DNA from: an uncultured Spirochaetaceae bacterium
Lineage (GTDB): Bacteria; Spirochaetota; Spirochaetia; Sphaerochaetales; Sphaerochaetaceae
Length of the DNA: 9,076 bases
Direction: 5' to 3'
NCBI GenBank assembly: GCA_946414625.1
Contig: CAMKPI010000056.1
Location: forward strand, 1 to 9,076
Shown here: one piece after another, positions 1-5,769 of the stretch
How positions within the stretch are numbered: the first letter of the stretch is position 1
Layout: each line of letters opens with the position of its first letter
Translations under genes and position numbers: made by a program
The notes under the pieces: generated by a model
Told to the model about the DNA's origin: nothing
What the model saw: the letters and a program-made list of their open reading frames with translations, nothing else
Database searches by the model: none

Positions 1-47
1 CCCGCATAGCCGACCAAGGTTTTGAGGCGTGGAATTCGAGATTATAT

Positions 48-53
48 AGGAGG
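48..53 (+). promoter_or_regulatory. Ribosome binding site of the amidohydrolase gene
   Basis: A perfect AGGAGG sits 4 nt before ATG 58. It decides this start over the in-frame TTG at 22. No promoter can be judged in the 47 bases upstream, which may belong to the end of a preceding gene of the same operon. Confidence 0.8.
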
Positions 54-57
54 CTGT

Positions 58-1533
58 ATGAGCACGATTATAATAAAAAACGGCACTCTCGTGGATTATC
101 GCACTGAATGCAGGGCGGACCTTGTGATATCGGGCGGTAAAATTTGCAAAATCGCTCCGAGTGTCGATGTCGAGGAGGAGAAGAGGCGTGCGACATCCGG
201 AGGTGTCAAGGTCATCGACGCCGCAGGCTGCCTTGTCCTGCCAGGACTTATTGACGCTCATACGCATTACCACCTGGTTTCCCGAGGCACCGTTACCGCC
301 GACAGCTTTAGGGAGGGCTCCAGGACGGCGTCTTTCGGCGGAGTCACAACGGTGATTGACTTTGCGGACCACAACAAGGGCATGAACCTTGAGGAAAGCG
401 CGAAGTTTCGCCTTGACGAGATGGCTCGGGGCGGAATGGCTGTGGACTATACCCTGCACCAGGGGGTTTATGGGCACGGCTACGACGCCTCGATTCCGGA
501 AAATCTCGAGCGGCTCAAGGAGCTTGGAATCAGGACCCTGAAGATTTTCACCACCTACAGGAACACCGGATATCTTCTCGACGACCCGGCGTCTCTTCGC
601 GACCTCTTCCGAAACGCGAAGCGGCTTGGAATGCTTGTCACTGTTCATTGCGAATATAATCCTTTCATAGAGAAGATAAACGACAACTGGAAGGGGACGT
701 ACCTTCCGAAAGACCATCCGGACATGCGTCCTGCTGAGGCGGAAGCCGAGGCCATCCGGACTTACGGGGAGATCGCGTTCGAGGAGGATTGCCCCCTGTA
801 CATAGTCCATTGCTCGTCAGAGGCGGGGCTGGACGAGATCCGGCGTCTCCGCGGCATGGGGGCGGAGATCTACGCGGAAACCACCCCGACCTATCTTTTC
901 CTTGAGAGAAGCCGCCTTGAGGGCAATGACGGAGCACTTTTTGTGATGACACCTCCGCTTCGTACCGAGCGGGACAACAAGATTCTCCGTGATGCGTTAT
1001 CGCGTGGAGAGTTCAATGTTGTCGCAACGGACCACTGCTCCTTCACACGCGAGCAGAAGCTTTCTTCCTGCGACGTGCGTACGATTTACCCCGGAGTCCC
1101 CGGCACGGAAGAGATGTTCCCGTTGCTATACACGGCATTTAAGGACAGGATGCCTCTTTCAAACCTCGTGAGCCTTGTCACAAACGAGCCTGCGAAACTG
1201 TTCGGCATCTCCGGCAGGAAGGGCTCGCTCTCTGTCGGAATGGACGGCGATGTGTGTATCTACGACCCCCGCGGAGAGCGGATCCTGGACGACAGCATTG
1301 TCCATACCGCTGCAAAATATACTGCGTTTAGGGGCTTGAAGATCGAGGGAAAGGTCTCCTGCACAATCTCCCGGGGTCGTGTTGTCATGGAGAGGGGGGA
1401 ATATTTCGGAGAGCCCGGCGAAGGACGCTTCATAGAGCAGTCGTCGACGCTGGAGGGTGGAGTTGCGGTATGGCCGCCTGCTCGGGGATTCTTCATCCCG
1501 AAAGACGCAATAAGGAAGGTGTGTAATGACTAG
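58..1533 (+). CDS. Dihydropyrimidinase / D-hydantoinase family amidohydrolase
   Basis: The predicted 491-residue cytoplasmic cyclic amidohydrolase would open a cyclic diamide ring (dihydrouracil or a hydantoin) to the N-carbamoyl amino acid. All metal-site residues of the family are visible: His68 and His70 in DAHTH, Lys162 (the lysine that is carboxylated in this family) in LKIFTTY, His197 in VTVHCEY, His251 in YIVHCSS, and Asp325 in VATDHCS. Tyr167, five residues after the lysine, matches the substrate-gating tyrosine of D-hydantoinases. The C-terminal GRKGSLSVGMDGDVCIYDP stretch and the overall length are normal for the family. ATG at 58 is chosen because AGGAGG (48-53) lies 4 nt upstream; a TTG at 22 would add 12 residues without such a site. 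It overlaps the following rpiB-like gene, so the two are co-transcribed. The exact substrate cannot be read from sequence: hydantoins, dihydropyrimidines or a related imide are all possible. Allantoinase is less likely because of the KIFTTY and GVPGTEE motifs. Confidence 0.9.
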   Translation: MSTIIIKNGTLVDYRTECRADLVISGGKICKIAPSVDVEEEKRRATSGGVKVIDAAGCLVLPGLIDAHTHYHLVSRGTVTADSFREGSRTASFGGVTTVIDFADHNKGMNLEESAKFRLDEMARGGMAVDYTLHQGVYGHGYDASIPENLERLKELGIRTLKIFTTYRNTGYLLDDPASLRDLFRNAKRLGMLVTVHCEYNPFIEKINDNWKGTYLPKDHPDMRPAEAEAEAIRTYGEIAFEEDCPLYIVHCSSEAGLDEIRRLRGMGAEIYAETTPTYLFLERSRLEGNDGALFVMTPPLRTERDNKILRDALSRGEFNVVATDHCSFTREQKLSSCDVRTIYPGVPGTEEMFPLLYTAFKDRMPLSNLVSLVTNEPAKLFGISGRKGSLSVGMDGDVCIYDPRGERILDDSIVHTAAKYTAFRGLKIEGKVSCTISRGRVVMERGEYFGEPGEGRFIEQSSTLEGGVAVWPPARGFFIPKDAIRKVCND

Positions 1534-1972
1534 AAAAGTGGTTCTTGCAAACGACCATGGCGGAGTAGAGATCGCCTCGGCTATCAAAAGGCATCTGGAG
1601 GACCGAGGATTTGAAGTAAAGTACCTCGGGACGGAGACCTCTGAATCTGTGGACTATCCTGACTATGCCAAGGCGGCGGCGGACGAGTACCTCTCTGGTG
1701 ACTATGACTTCGGGGTGCTCTGCTGCGGTACTGGAATCGGTATTTCCATTGCGGCAAACAAAATACGCGGAATCATGTGTGCTCTGCCCCAGAACCGATA
1801 CGCAGCGGAGAAGACCAAAGAGCACAACCATGCGAATTTTATCGCGTTTGGCGGCAGGGTGGACTATCATGACGATCCGCTAAAGATACTGGACGCGTAT
1901 ATTGACGCCAAATGCCTCGAGGACGAGAAATATAATCGCCGGATTGCGAAGACATTGGAATTGGAGAGGTAG
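1526..1972 (+). CDS. rpiB: RpiB/LacA-LacB family sugar-phosphate isomerase (ribose-5-phosphate isomerase B)
   Basis: This 148-residue protein has the normal RpiB length. RpiB interconverts ribose 5-phosphate and ribulose 5-phosphate in the non-oxidative pentose phosphate pathway. Family hallmarks are present: the N-terminal VVLANDHGG phosphate/sugar-binding loop (Asp10, His11), DYPDYA (43-48), the CCGTGIGISIAANK loop with the expected catalytic cysteine at position 67, and HNHANFIAFGGR, where His100-Asn101 match the conserved HN pair. The start overlaps the amidohydrolase stop by 8 bp and has AAGGAAGG (1512-1519) 6 nt upstream, which implies translational coupling. In a nucleoside-degrading operon it would return ribose phosphate to central metabolism while the neighbour opens the reduced base ring; that link is inference. 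Some RpiB homologues act on other sugars such as allose or galactose 6-phosphates, so the substrate is less certain than the family. Confidence 0.9.
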   Translation: MTRKVVLANDHGGVEIASAIKRHLEDRGFEVKYLGTETSESVDYPDYAKAAADEYLSGDYDFGVLCCGTGIGISIAANKIRGIMCALPQNRYAAEKTKEHNHANFIAFGGRVDYHDDPLKILDAYIDAKCLEDEKYNRRIAKTLELER

Positions 1973-2001
1973 GTTCTGAGGTCTGGTCTTGGCGGCTTTT
2001 G

Positions 2002-2039
2002 GCAGCGGAGACAAGAACGGGCAGCGGAAACAGGAACGG
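2002..2039 (+). repeat. 19-bp tandem duplication before the terminator
   Basis: Two adjacent 19-bp copies (2002-2020 and 2021-2039), both beginning GCAGCGGA and ending GAACGG, differ at only two positions. The second copy runs into the left arm of the terminator. The segment just before it, GGCGGCTTTTGGCAGCG (1991-2007), resembles the core of the 65-bp repeat array at 5402-5713. Confidence 0.75.
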
Positions 2040-2063
2040 GCGGCGCTTTGCGCCGCCCGTTTT
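2035..2063 (+). terminator. Intrinsic terminator of the amidohydrolase-rpiB operon
   Basis: A perfect 12-bp stem is formed by AACGGGCGGCGC (2035-2046) and its exact complement (2050-2061), closed by a TTT loop. The right arm ends in a short T tract (2060-2063). It lies about 60 nt after the rpiB stop codon and is the only strong intrinsic terminator in the convergent region. Confidence 0.85.
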
Positions 2064-2153
2064 CCATGCCGCTCGTGTTCTGTGTAGTTCCGCCTTGCTA
2101 TTTCCATGACGCTCTCGTTTTCCGTGTAGATCGCCTCGCTATTTTTATGCCGC
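2061..2153. repeat. Degenerate 40/41-bp tandem repeat
   Basis: Two clear units (2061-2100 and 2101-2141) share the pattern TTTCCATG(C/A)CGCTC at the left, TGTGTAG or CGTGTAG in the middle, and CGCC..GCTA at the right. A third truncated unit starts at 2142 with TTTTTATGCCGCT. There is no plausible coding sequence: reading frames change between units. Confidence 0.6.
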
Positions 2154-2195
2154 TTTGCGAGATCCCGCATGAGACCTCGTTTTTGTCTTAGGGGA

Positions 2196-2370
2196 CCCGC
2201 CACACAGATATTCTACTTTGTGAGTTTCAAGAGCCACGCCAGCGTGGAGGGCTTAGATACACAGGCAGCCCGCCACACGGATATTCTGCCTTGTGAGTTT
2301 TAAGAGCCCGCCAGCGTGGAGGGCCTAGATACACTGGCGACCCGCCACACAGGTATCCTGCCTTGCGAGG
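2196..2370. repeat. Tandem 73/72-bp repeat, two full copies and one partial
   Basis: CCCGCCACACAG-type starts occur at 2196, 2269 and 2341, so the units are 73 and 72 bp and a third copy is cut off after about 30 bp. Copy 1 contains a perfect CCACGC/GCGTGG hairpin (2234-2247). Copy 2 has lost one base of that arm. The period is not a multiple of three and the frames are not conserved, so this is intergenic repeat DNA and not a coding repeat. It fills most of the rpiB-lptB convergent gap. Confidence 0.85.
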
Positions 2371-2388
2371 TCTCGCATAAGGCTTTTT
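2360..2388 (+). terminator. Possible intrinsic terminator, + strand
   Basis: GCCTTGCGA (2360-2368) can pair with TCGC-AT-AAGGC (2373-2383), leaving a GGTC loop and a 2-nt bulge, and is followed by TTTTT (2384-2388). It reads correctly only on the + strand. On the - strand the same hairpin follows lptB closely but has no T tract. A degenerate relative occurs at about 2154-2187 (TTGCGAG..., then TTTTTGTC), so this may be part of the repeat family and not a dedicated terminator. Confidence 0.4.
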
Positions 2389-2401
2389 GTCAGTTTCAGA
2401 A

Positions 2402-3613
2402 CTATTCCACTTCGAACGCGTCACCGAAATAGGTGTCGCGGGCAACCTCGTTTTTCAGAAGATCCGCCTTTGTGCCTGACACGAGAATTTTCCCTTCGGA
2501 TATGAGGTGCGAGCAGGTTGTGATGGCAAGGGTGTCGCGGACATTGTGGTCTGTTATGAGTATTCCGATTCCCTGTGACGCAAGACGCCTGATTATCTGC
2601 TTTATCTCGTAGACCGCTTTCGGATCTATTCCCGCGAACGGCTCGTCCAAGAGGAGGAACGACGGGCTTGTGGCAAGGCTGCGGGCAATCTCCGTTCGTC
2701 GCCTCTCTCCGCCCGAGAGGGTGTAGCCTTTCTGCTTCACAAGGCGAGTGAGTCCGAACGATTCGATGAGCCTGTCTACCAGCTCCTTTTTTTGCTGTCC
2801 CGTAAGATCCCTGCGCGTTTCCGCCACAAGCTTCACGTTGTCGCGCACGGATAGCTTTCTGAAAATGGACGGCTCCTGTGGCAGGTATGAGAGCCCCATC
2901 CGGGCCCGTTTGTACATAGGCAGTCCCATTATGCTGTGTTCGTTGACGTAGATTTTTCCGCCGTTCGCCTTGATGAAGCCGACAATCATGTAGAACGTGG
3001 TGGTTTTTCCGGCGCCGTTCGGACCGAGAAGACCGATGATGTCTCCGCCTTGCATTTCGAAGGAGATGTCCGAGACCACCTCCCTCTTGCCGTAGATTTT
3101 TTTCAGATGTTCCACTTTCAGGGTGGGACGACCTAATTGGCCGGATATTGCGGATGCGTGGCTGTCGTGGAGGCGAATGTCCTCGGCGGACCATTTTTCT
3201 GCTTCTGTGTCCGTCGCGGAGGGGGAGACCTCTGGAGCAAGCGTCGCCTCAGCCGGGGCGGTTGTCATGGTGTGGGAGACTTTTGGGGCAAGCGTCGCCT
3301 CAGCCGGGGAGTCTGTCATGGAGTCTTTGGACAAGACCTCCCCAACGCGTGTACTGTGTGGAATTATCGTGGTTGAGTCTGTCGCTTCGTTCGCGGGGAA
3401 GTCCGCCTCAACGCGTCCACTGTGTGGGACCATCGGGGTTTCGTCTGTCGCTTCGTTCGCAGACAAGTCCGTCCAGGGCTCCTGATTCGCGTCTCTTCTG
3501 GCGCGATCCGTGTATCCAGCGTCTCCCGCATTGTTTTTATTCGCAGTCATGTCTCCGGAGTTGTCAAATTCTTCGGGGATTCTCTCGTGTAAGTCGCTCA
3601 TGGTAAAGCTCAT
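2402..3613 (-). CDS. lptB: LptB, LPS-export ABC ATPase, with unusual N-terminal extension
   Basis: The C-terminal 240 residues are a complete LptB-type ATPase, which would energise extraction of LPS-like glycolipid from the inner membrane with LptF/LptG. Visible motifs are Walker A GPNGAGKT (197-204), Q-loop Gln246 in YLPQEPSIF, signature LSGGE (299-303) in the LptB-typical SGGERRR context, Walker B LLLDEP (320-325) followed by FAGIDP, and switch His356 in ITDHNV. LptB is normally about 240 residues; this protein is 403 because of about 161 extra residues before the domain. The extension is hydrophilic, looks disordered, and contains two 22-residue repeats (50-71, 72-93) and two 17-residue repeats (103-119, 120-136). 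It has no signal peptide or membrane segment. No Shine-Dalgarno sequence is clear at ATG 3613 or at the in-frame ATG 3601. No good start lies at the domain edge; the nearest is a GTG inside its first strand. Last gene of the lpt operon, 35 bp after lptA. Confidence 0.9.
   Translation of the reverse strand: MSFTMSDLHERIPEEFDNSGDMTANKNNAGDAGYTDRARRDANQEPWTDLSANEATDETPMVPHSGRVEADFPANEATDSTTIIPHSTRVGEVLSKDSMTDSPAEATLAPKVSHTMTTAPAEATLAPEVSPSATDTEAEKWSAEDIRLHDSHASAISGQLGRPTLKVEHLKKIYGKREVVSDISFEMQGGDIIGLLGPNGAGKTTTFYMIVGFIKANGGKIYVNEHSIMGLPMYKRARMGLSYLPQEPSIFRKLSVRDNVKLVAETRRDLTGQQKKELVDRLIESFGLTRLVKQKGYTLSGGERRRTEIARSLATSPSFLLLDEPFAGIDPKAVYEIKQIIRRLASQGIGILITDHNVRDTLAITTCSHLISEGKILVSGTKADLLKNEVARDTYFGDAFEVE
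3206..3307 (-). repeat. 51-bp in-frame tandem repeat inside lptB
   Basis: Two copies of a 17-codon unit encode PAEATLAP(K/E)VS plus a variable tail. At DNA level a 22-base core is identical at 3237-3258 and 3288-3309, exactly 51 bp apart. The high nucleotide identity suggests a recent duplication by slippage. Confidence 0.85.
3335..3466 (-). repeat. 66-bp in-frame tandem repeat inside lptB
   Basis: Two 22-codon units both contain ANEATD, then PHS.RV, at residues 50-71 and 72-93. On the + strand CAACGCGT recurs at 3343 and 3409, and GTCTGTCGCTTCGTTCGC at 3377 and 3443, both 66 bp apart. The third-codon positions have diverged more than in the 51-bp pair. Confidence 0.8.
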
Positions 3614-3648
3614 AATAAAATTATCCGTGTAATCTGCTTCGCCGCATT

Positions 3649-4350
3649 TTAGCCGTTGATCGTCCCTTCTATCGATCCGTGGAGAACCACGTCCTCGGTG
3701 TCCAGGTTCACGGTGATTAGGGACGCGCGGTAGGTATCATCCCCCCAGACAACGGTGGCGGAGCCTTTCAGAACCACAGTCTGGTTGTCACTGTTGTACT
3801 CGATGCTGTCCGCCGTGCACGTCATAAGTCCGTCGTCGGTGTCTTTCTCGATTTTTGCCCGAATCTGAAGGAGCATGCGCGATGCGTTCTTGTCGTAGTC
3901 GAGGTAGGCACCCGAGAGTTTCACCTCGTGCTCCTTGTCGTCGATCTCAATCCAGCCGTCTGAGAGGAGCTGTTCCTTTCCCCTGTTGTAAACAAGAGAC
4001 GGGCAGGAAAGACTGATGTTCCTCTCCTGTTCGACGATTTTTACGTTTCCTGTACATCGGACAAAATTGTAGTCATCGCCGTAGAGCTCTATCGTATCTG
4101 CGTCGAGCGACACGTCGTTATACTTCACACTGGCAGAGCCTGAGAGAGTCACGGTATGGGCTCCCTCCTGCAGGCTCACCTTTGTGAAGCCGCCCGAGAA
4201 GCTGATGTCGCTAGCGAAAAGAGCCTTTGGGGACCAAAGCGCCGGAGAGAGCAGGAAGAGAAGGAATGCTGAGGCAAAAACGGCGGATTTTAGTATATTT
4301 CCGTCTTTATGCGCGCCGGCTCTTCGCCCGCCAGGATTTTTATTTGCCAT
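3649..4350 (-). CDS. lptA: LptA/OstA-like periplasmic LPS-transport protein
   Basis: The 233-residue protein has an N-terminal signal sequence: basic residues to about 21, a hydrophobic core of about 21-45, and probable cleavage after LFA near residue 46. This is followed by an OstA/LptA-type beta-jellyroll. Short repeated strand motifs such as VTLSGSASVKYND, LDADTIELY, VRCTGNVKI, CTADSIEYN and VVLKGSATVVWGDDTYRA fit the family, in which jellyrolls stack into a periplasmic bridge carrying glycolipid from LptC to LptD. The start overlaps the lptC end by 11 bp, with GAGGGGAAG upstream of ATG 4350, so it is translationally coupled. Order lptC-lptA-lptB is the usual one. The signal-peptide n-region (about 20 residues, Gly/Arg/Lys-rich) is rather long, and ATG 4350 is the only well-supported start. 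Family assignment rests on motif pattern and context, since sequence conservation in this family is low. Confidence 0.85.
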   Translation of the reverse strand: MANKNPGGRRAGAHKDGNILKSAVFASAFLLFLLSPALWSPKALFASDISFSGGFTKVSLQEGAHTVTLSGSASVKYNDVSLDADTIELYGDDYNFVRCTGNVKIVEQERNISLSCPSLVYNRGKEQLLSDGWIEIDDKEHEVKLSGAYLDYDKNASRMLLQIRAKIEKDTDDGLMTCTADSIEYNSDNQTVVLKGSATVVWGDDTYRASLITVNLDTEDVVLHGSIEGTING

Positions 4351-5200
4351 CGCTGTACTTCCCCTCGATTATCGTATCGAATTCGTAAAGGTTCTCGTTC
4401 AGTTTTGCCGAGAATCCCCGTGCGCGGAGGCTTGTGTTGTCCTCGTACGAGACATTCACGATGCCTGAGGTGTAGAGGGTTTGCTCCTCGTTGTTCCATA
4501 TAAGATCGTTGCAGCGGATCGTAAAGTTGTCTGACGATTTGTGCAGGACTATGTCCCCGCGCAGTTCTGCGACGGTGTTGTTTTTTGTAATCACGGCATA
4601 GTTACAGCTGCCGTACATGTCGCTGAACGGATGACTGGATTCGTTGTCTCCAGCCTTGCTGCCGGAGATAGCATTTCTCTCTCTGTCGTCTTTGTCTCGG
4701 GTGGTGCCCAATTCGCTCTCCACCGGGGCATTCGGGTGGGCTTTTGCGACCGTTTCAGTGTTCTCCGCATCTGCATTTATTTGTGAGCTGGCGGAGTCGG
4801 AAGCATTATTTTCTGTATTTCCGGCGTTCGAGCCTGAAGTGTTTTTTCCATGGGGCTCGTCTTCCGCGCCTGGTGCCGTGGAAGATTCGGCGTTTTTCGG
4901 CAACTGCTCGAACCGGATACCAACCAGAGCCGTCCGATCTTCTTCCTTCGAGTAGATGGTGATTTTCGAGGCGTACATGATGACAGGCGTTCTTCCGCTC
5001 TCCCCGAAGGTGTAGGTCGCGTCGGTCAACACCATATCGGGCAATGTGTCTTCCGTGCCGTCCTTGTCCGGGCGGACGCGCCTGCACGAGGCAAGGGTCG
5101 CCAAGAGAGCCGAGGCAACGACGAGCGCGATGAGTGCGCCGCGAATGCTGAATCTGCCGGGATGTCCGAAATGCTTTGAAAACACGCCGCTATTATACAT
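4340..5200 (-). CDS. lptC: LptC-like lipoprotein with a low-complexity insertion
   Basis: This is the first gene of the lpt operon. Its product should sit on the periplasmic face of the inner membrane and pass glycolipid from LptBFG to LptA. Residues 16-38 form a signal sequence with a lipobox LASC (Cys39), so it is probably a lipoprotein and not the single-pass form of E. coli. The jellyroll is split: strands at about 55-100 (TDATYTFGESGRTPVIMYAS..., GIRFEQL) and about 192-280 (AELRGDIVL, FTIRCNDLIWNNEEQTLYT, SLRARGFSAKL) are separated by about 90 residues rich in Ser, Asn, Gly, Ala and Glu (101-191). The first ATG (5200) overlaps the -10 box of a strong promoter and has only a weak AGG upstream. 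A GTG at 5185 near the expected transcript start is an alternative and would keep the whole signal peptide. The family call is based on context and strand pattern. Confidence 0.8.
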   Translation of the reverse strand: MYNSGVFSKHFGHPGRFSIRGALIALVVASALLATLASCRRVRPDKDGTEDTLPDMVLTDATYTFGESGRTPVIMYASKITIYSKEEDRTALVGIRFEQLPKNAESSTAPGAEDEPHGKNTSGSNAGNTENNASDSASSQINADAENTETVAKAHPNAPVESELGTTRDKDDRERNAISGSKAGDNESSHPFSDMYGSCNYAVITKNNTVAELRGDIVLHKSSDNFTIRCNDLIWNNEEQTLYTSGIVNVSYEDNTSLRARGFSAKLNENLYEFDTIIEGKYSDGK

Positions 5201-5220
5201 TATAGTACCTGAAGTTGCAA
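5192..5220 (-). promoter_or_regulatory. Sigma-70-like promoter of the lpt operon
   Basis: On the - strand TTGCAA (5220-5215) is followed after exactly 17 nt by a perfect TATAAT (5197-5192). A second TATAAT (5204-5199) lies just upstream but has no matching -35. Transcription would begin near 5185, inside the open reading frame counted from ATG 5200. The lptC start may therefore be at or below 5185, or another promoter may exist upstream. Confidence 0.6.
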
Positions 5221-5250
5221 ATCCCGGGTCATGCCTCGGGCTCGGGCTTT

Positions 5251-5340
5251 TCGGCGGCGGACAGGCGATGTAAGCAGAAAAAAATTTCTCTGACCATGGG
5301 AGGCTTCGGCGGCGGACTGGCGATATGTGCAGAAAAAAAT
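5251..5340. repeat. Pair of 35-bp direct repeats upstream of lptC
   Basis: Two 35-bp copies (5251-5285 and 5306-5340) both begin TCGGCGGCGGAC and end GCAGAAAAAAAT, with four mismatches, and are 55 bp apart. They lie in the divergent region, 50-140 bp upstream of lptC. The copies bear the run of seven As. Their role is unknown. Confidence 0.8.
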
Positions 5341-5401
5341 CACCAATCTTTTCCGGACGGCTATGCTGCGTTTGCAGAACGCGTCAATTATGTGTTTGTG
5401 A

Positions 5402-5713
5402 CTCTTCCGCGTCCCCAGGCGGCTTGGCAGCGCCCTACGAATTCCCGGCATCTATTGTGTTTCCGGTTCTCCCTTGTCTCTAGGCGGCTTGGCAGCGCCC
5501 TGCGAATTTCCGGCATCTGTTGTGTTTCCGGCTCTCCCGCGTCCCCATGAGGCTTGGCAGCGCCCTACGAATTTCCGGCATCTATTGTGTTTCCGGCTCC
5601 CCCGTGTCACCAGGCGGCTTGGCAGCGCCTTGCGAATTTCCGGCATCTATTGTGTTTCCGGTTCTCCCGCGTCCCCATGAGGCTTGGCAGCGCCACGCGA
5701 ATTCCCGGCATCT
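5402..5713. repeat. 65-bp tandem repeat array, nearly five copies
   Basis: The core GGCTTGGCAG recurs at 5421, 5486, 5551, 5616 and 5681, exactly 65 bp apart each time. Each unit also has GCGCC, a GCGAA or ACGAA step, CCGGCATCT, TGTGTTTCCGG and a CCC(G)CGTC-like end. Units 1, 3 and 5 share CGCGTCCCCA; units 2 and 4 have a GTCTCTAGG or GTCACCAGG variant and TGCGAATTTCC, so there is a 130-bp higher-order pattern. Since 65 is not a multiple of three, frames rotate from unit to unit and the open frames across the array are not genes. No distinct spacers are present, so it is not a CRISPR array. The core resembles 1991-2007 on the other side of the lpt operon. Confidence 0.95.
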
Positions 5714-5721
5714 GCTTCCTC

Positions 5722-5750
5722 TTTATCAAAAATCGCTAATCCTGTAAAAT
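5722..5750 (+). promoter_or_regulatory. Possible promoter of the O-antigen ligase-like gene
   Basis: TAAAAT (5745-5750) could be a -10 box, with a poor -35 (TTTATC, 5722-5727) 17 nt before it, directly after the repeat array. A start of transcription near 5757 would agree with translation beginning at 5770 and not at 5752. Confidence 0.3.
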
Positions 5751-5759
5751 TATGGCATT

Positions 5760-5763
5760 GGAG
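5760..5763 (+). promoter_or_regulatory. Ribosome binding site deciding the start at 5770
   Basis: GGAG with 6-nt spacing precedes ATG 5770. The earlier in-frame ATG at 5752 would place this site inside the coding sequence and has only AT-rich sequence before it. Confidence 0.65.
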
Positions 5764-5769
5764 TTGAAC

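Noticed and set aside
1..57. C-terminal end of an upstream gene
   Set aside because: All three frames run in from the edge (stops at 7-9, 23-25 and 105-107), and there is too little sequence to choose one.
665..952. 95-residue frame antisense to the amidohydrolase gene, and similar antisense frames elsewhere
   Set aside because: These lie inside strongly conserved coding sequence, lack start signals and show no family motifs.
2227..2445. 72-residue reading frame on the - strand across the 73/72-bp repeats
   Set aside because: It overlaps the end of lptB, and its repeated peptide arises only from the tandem DNA repeat. No start signal is visible.
5402..5713. CRISPR array
   Set aside because: The whole 65-bp unit is repeated with scattered substitutions; there are no short exact repeats separated by unique spacers, and no cas genes are present.
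5452..5747. Small proteins from the open frames running through the 65-bp array on both strands
   Set aside because: The period is not divisible by three, frames rotate between units, several overlapping frames are open at once, and there are no ribosome binding sites.
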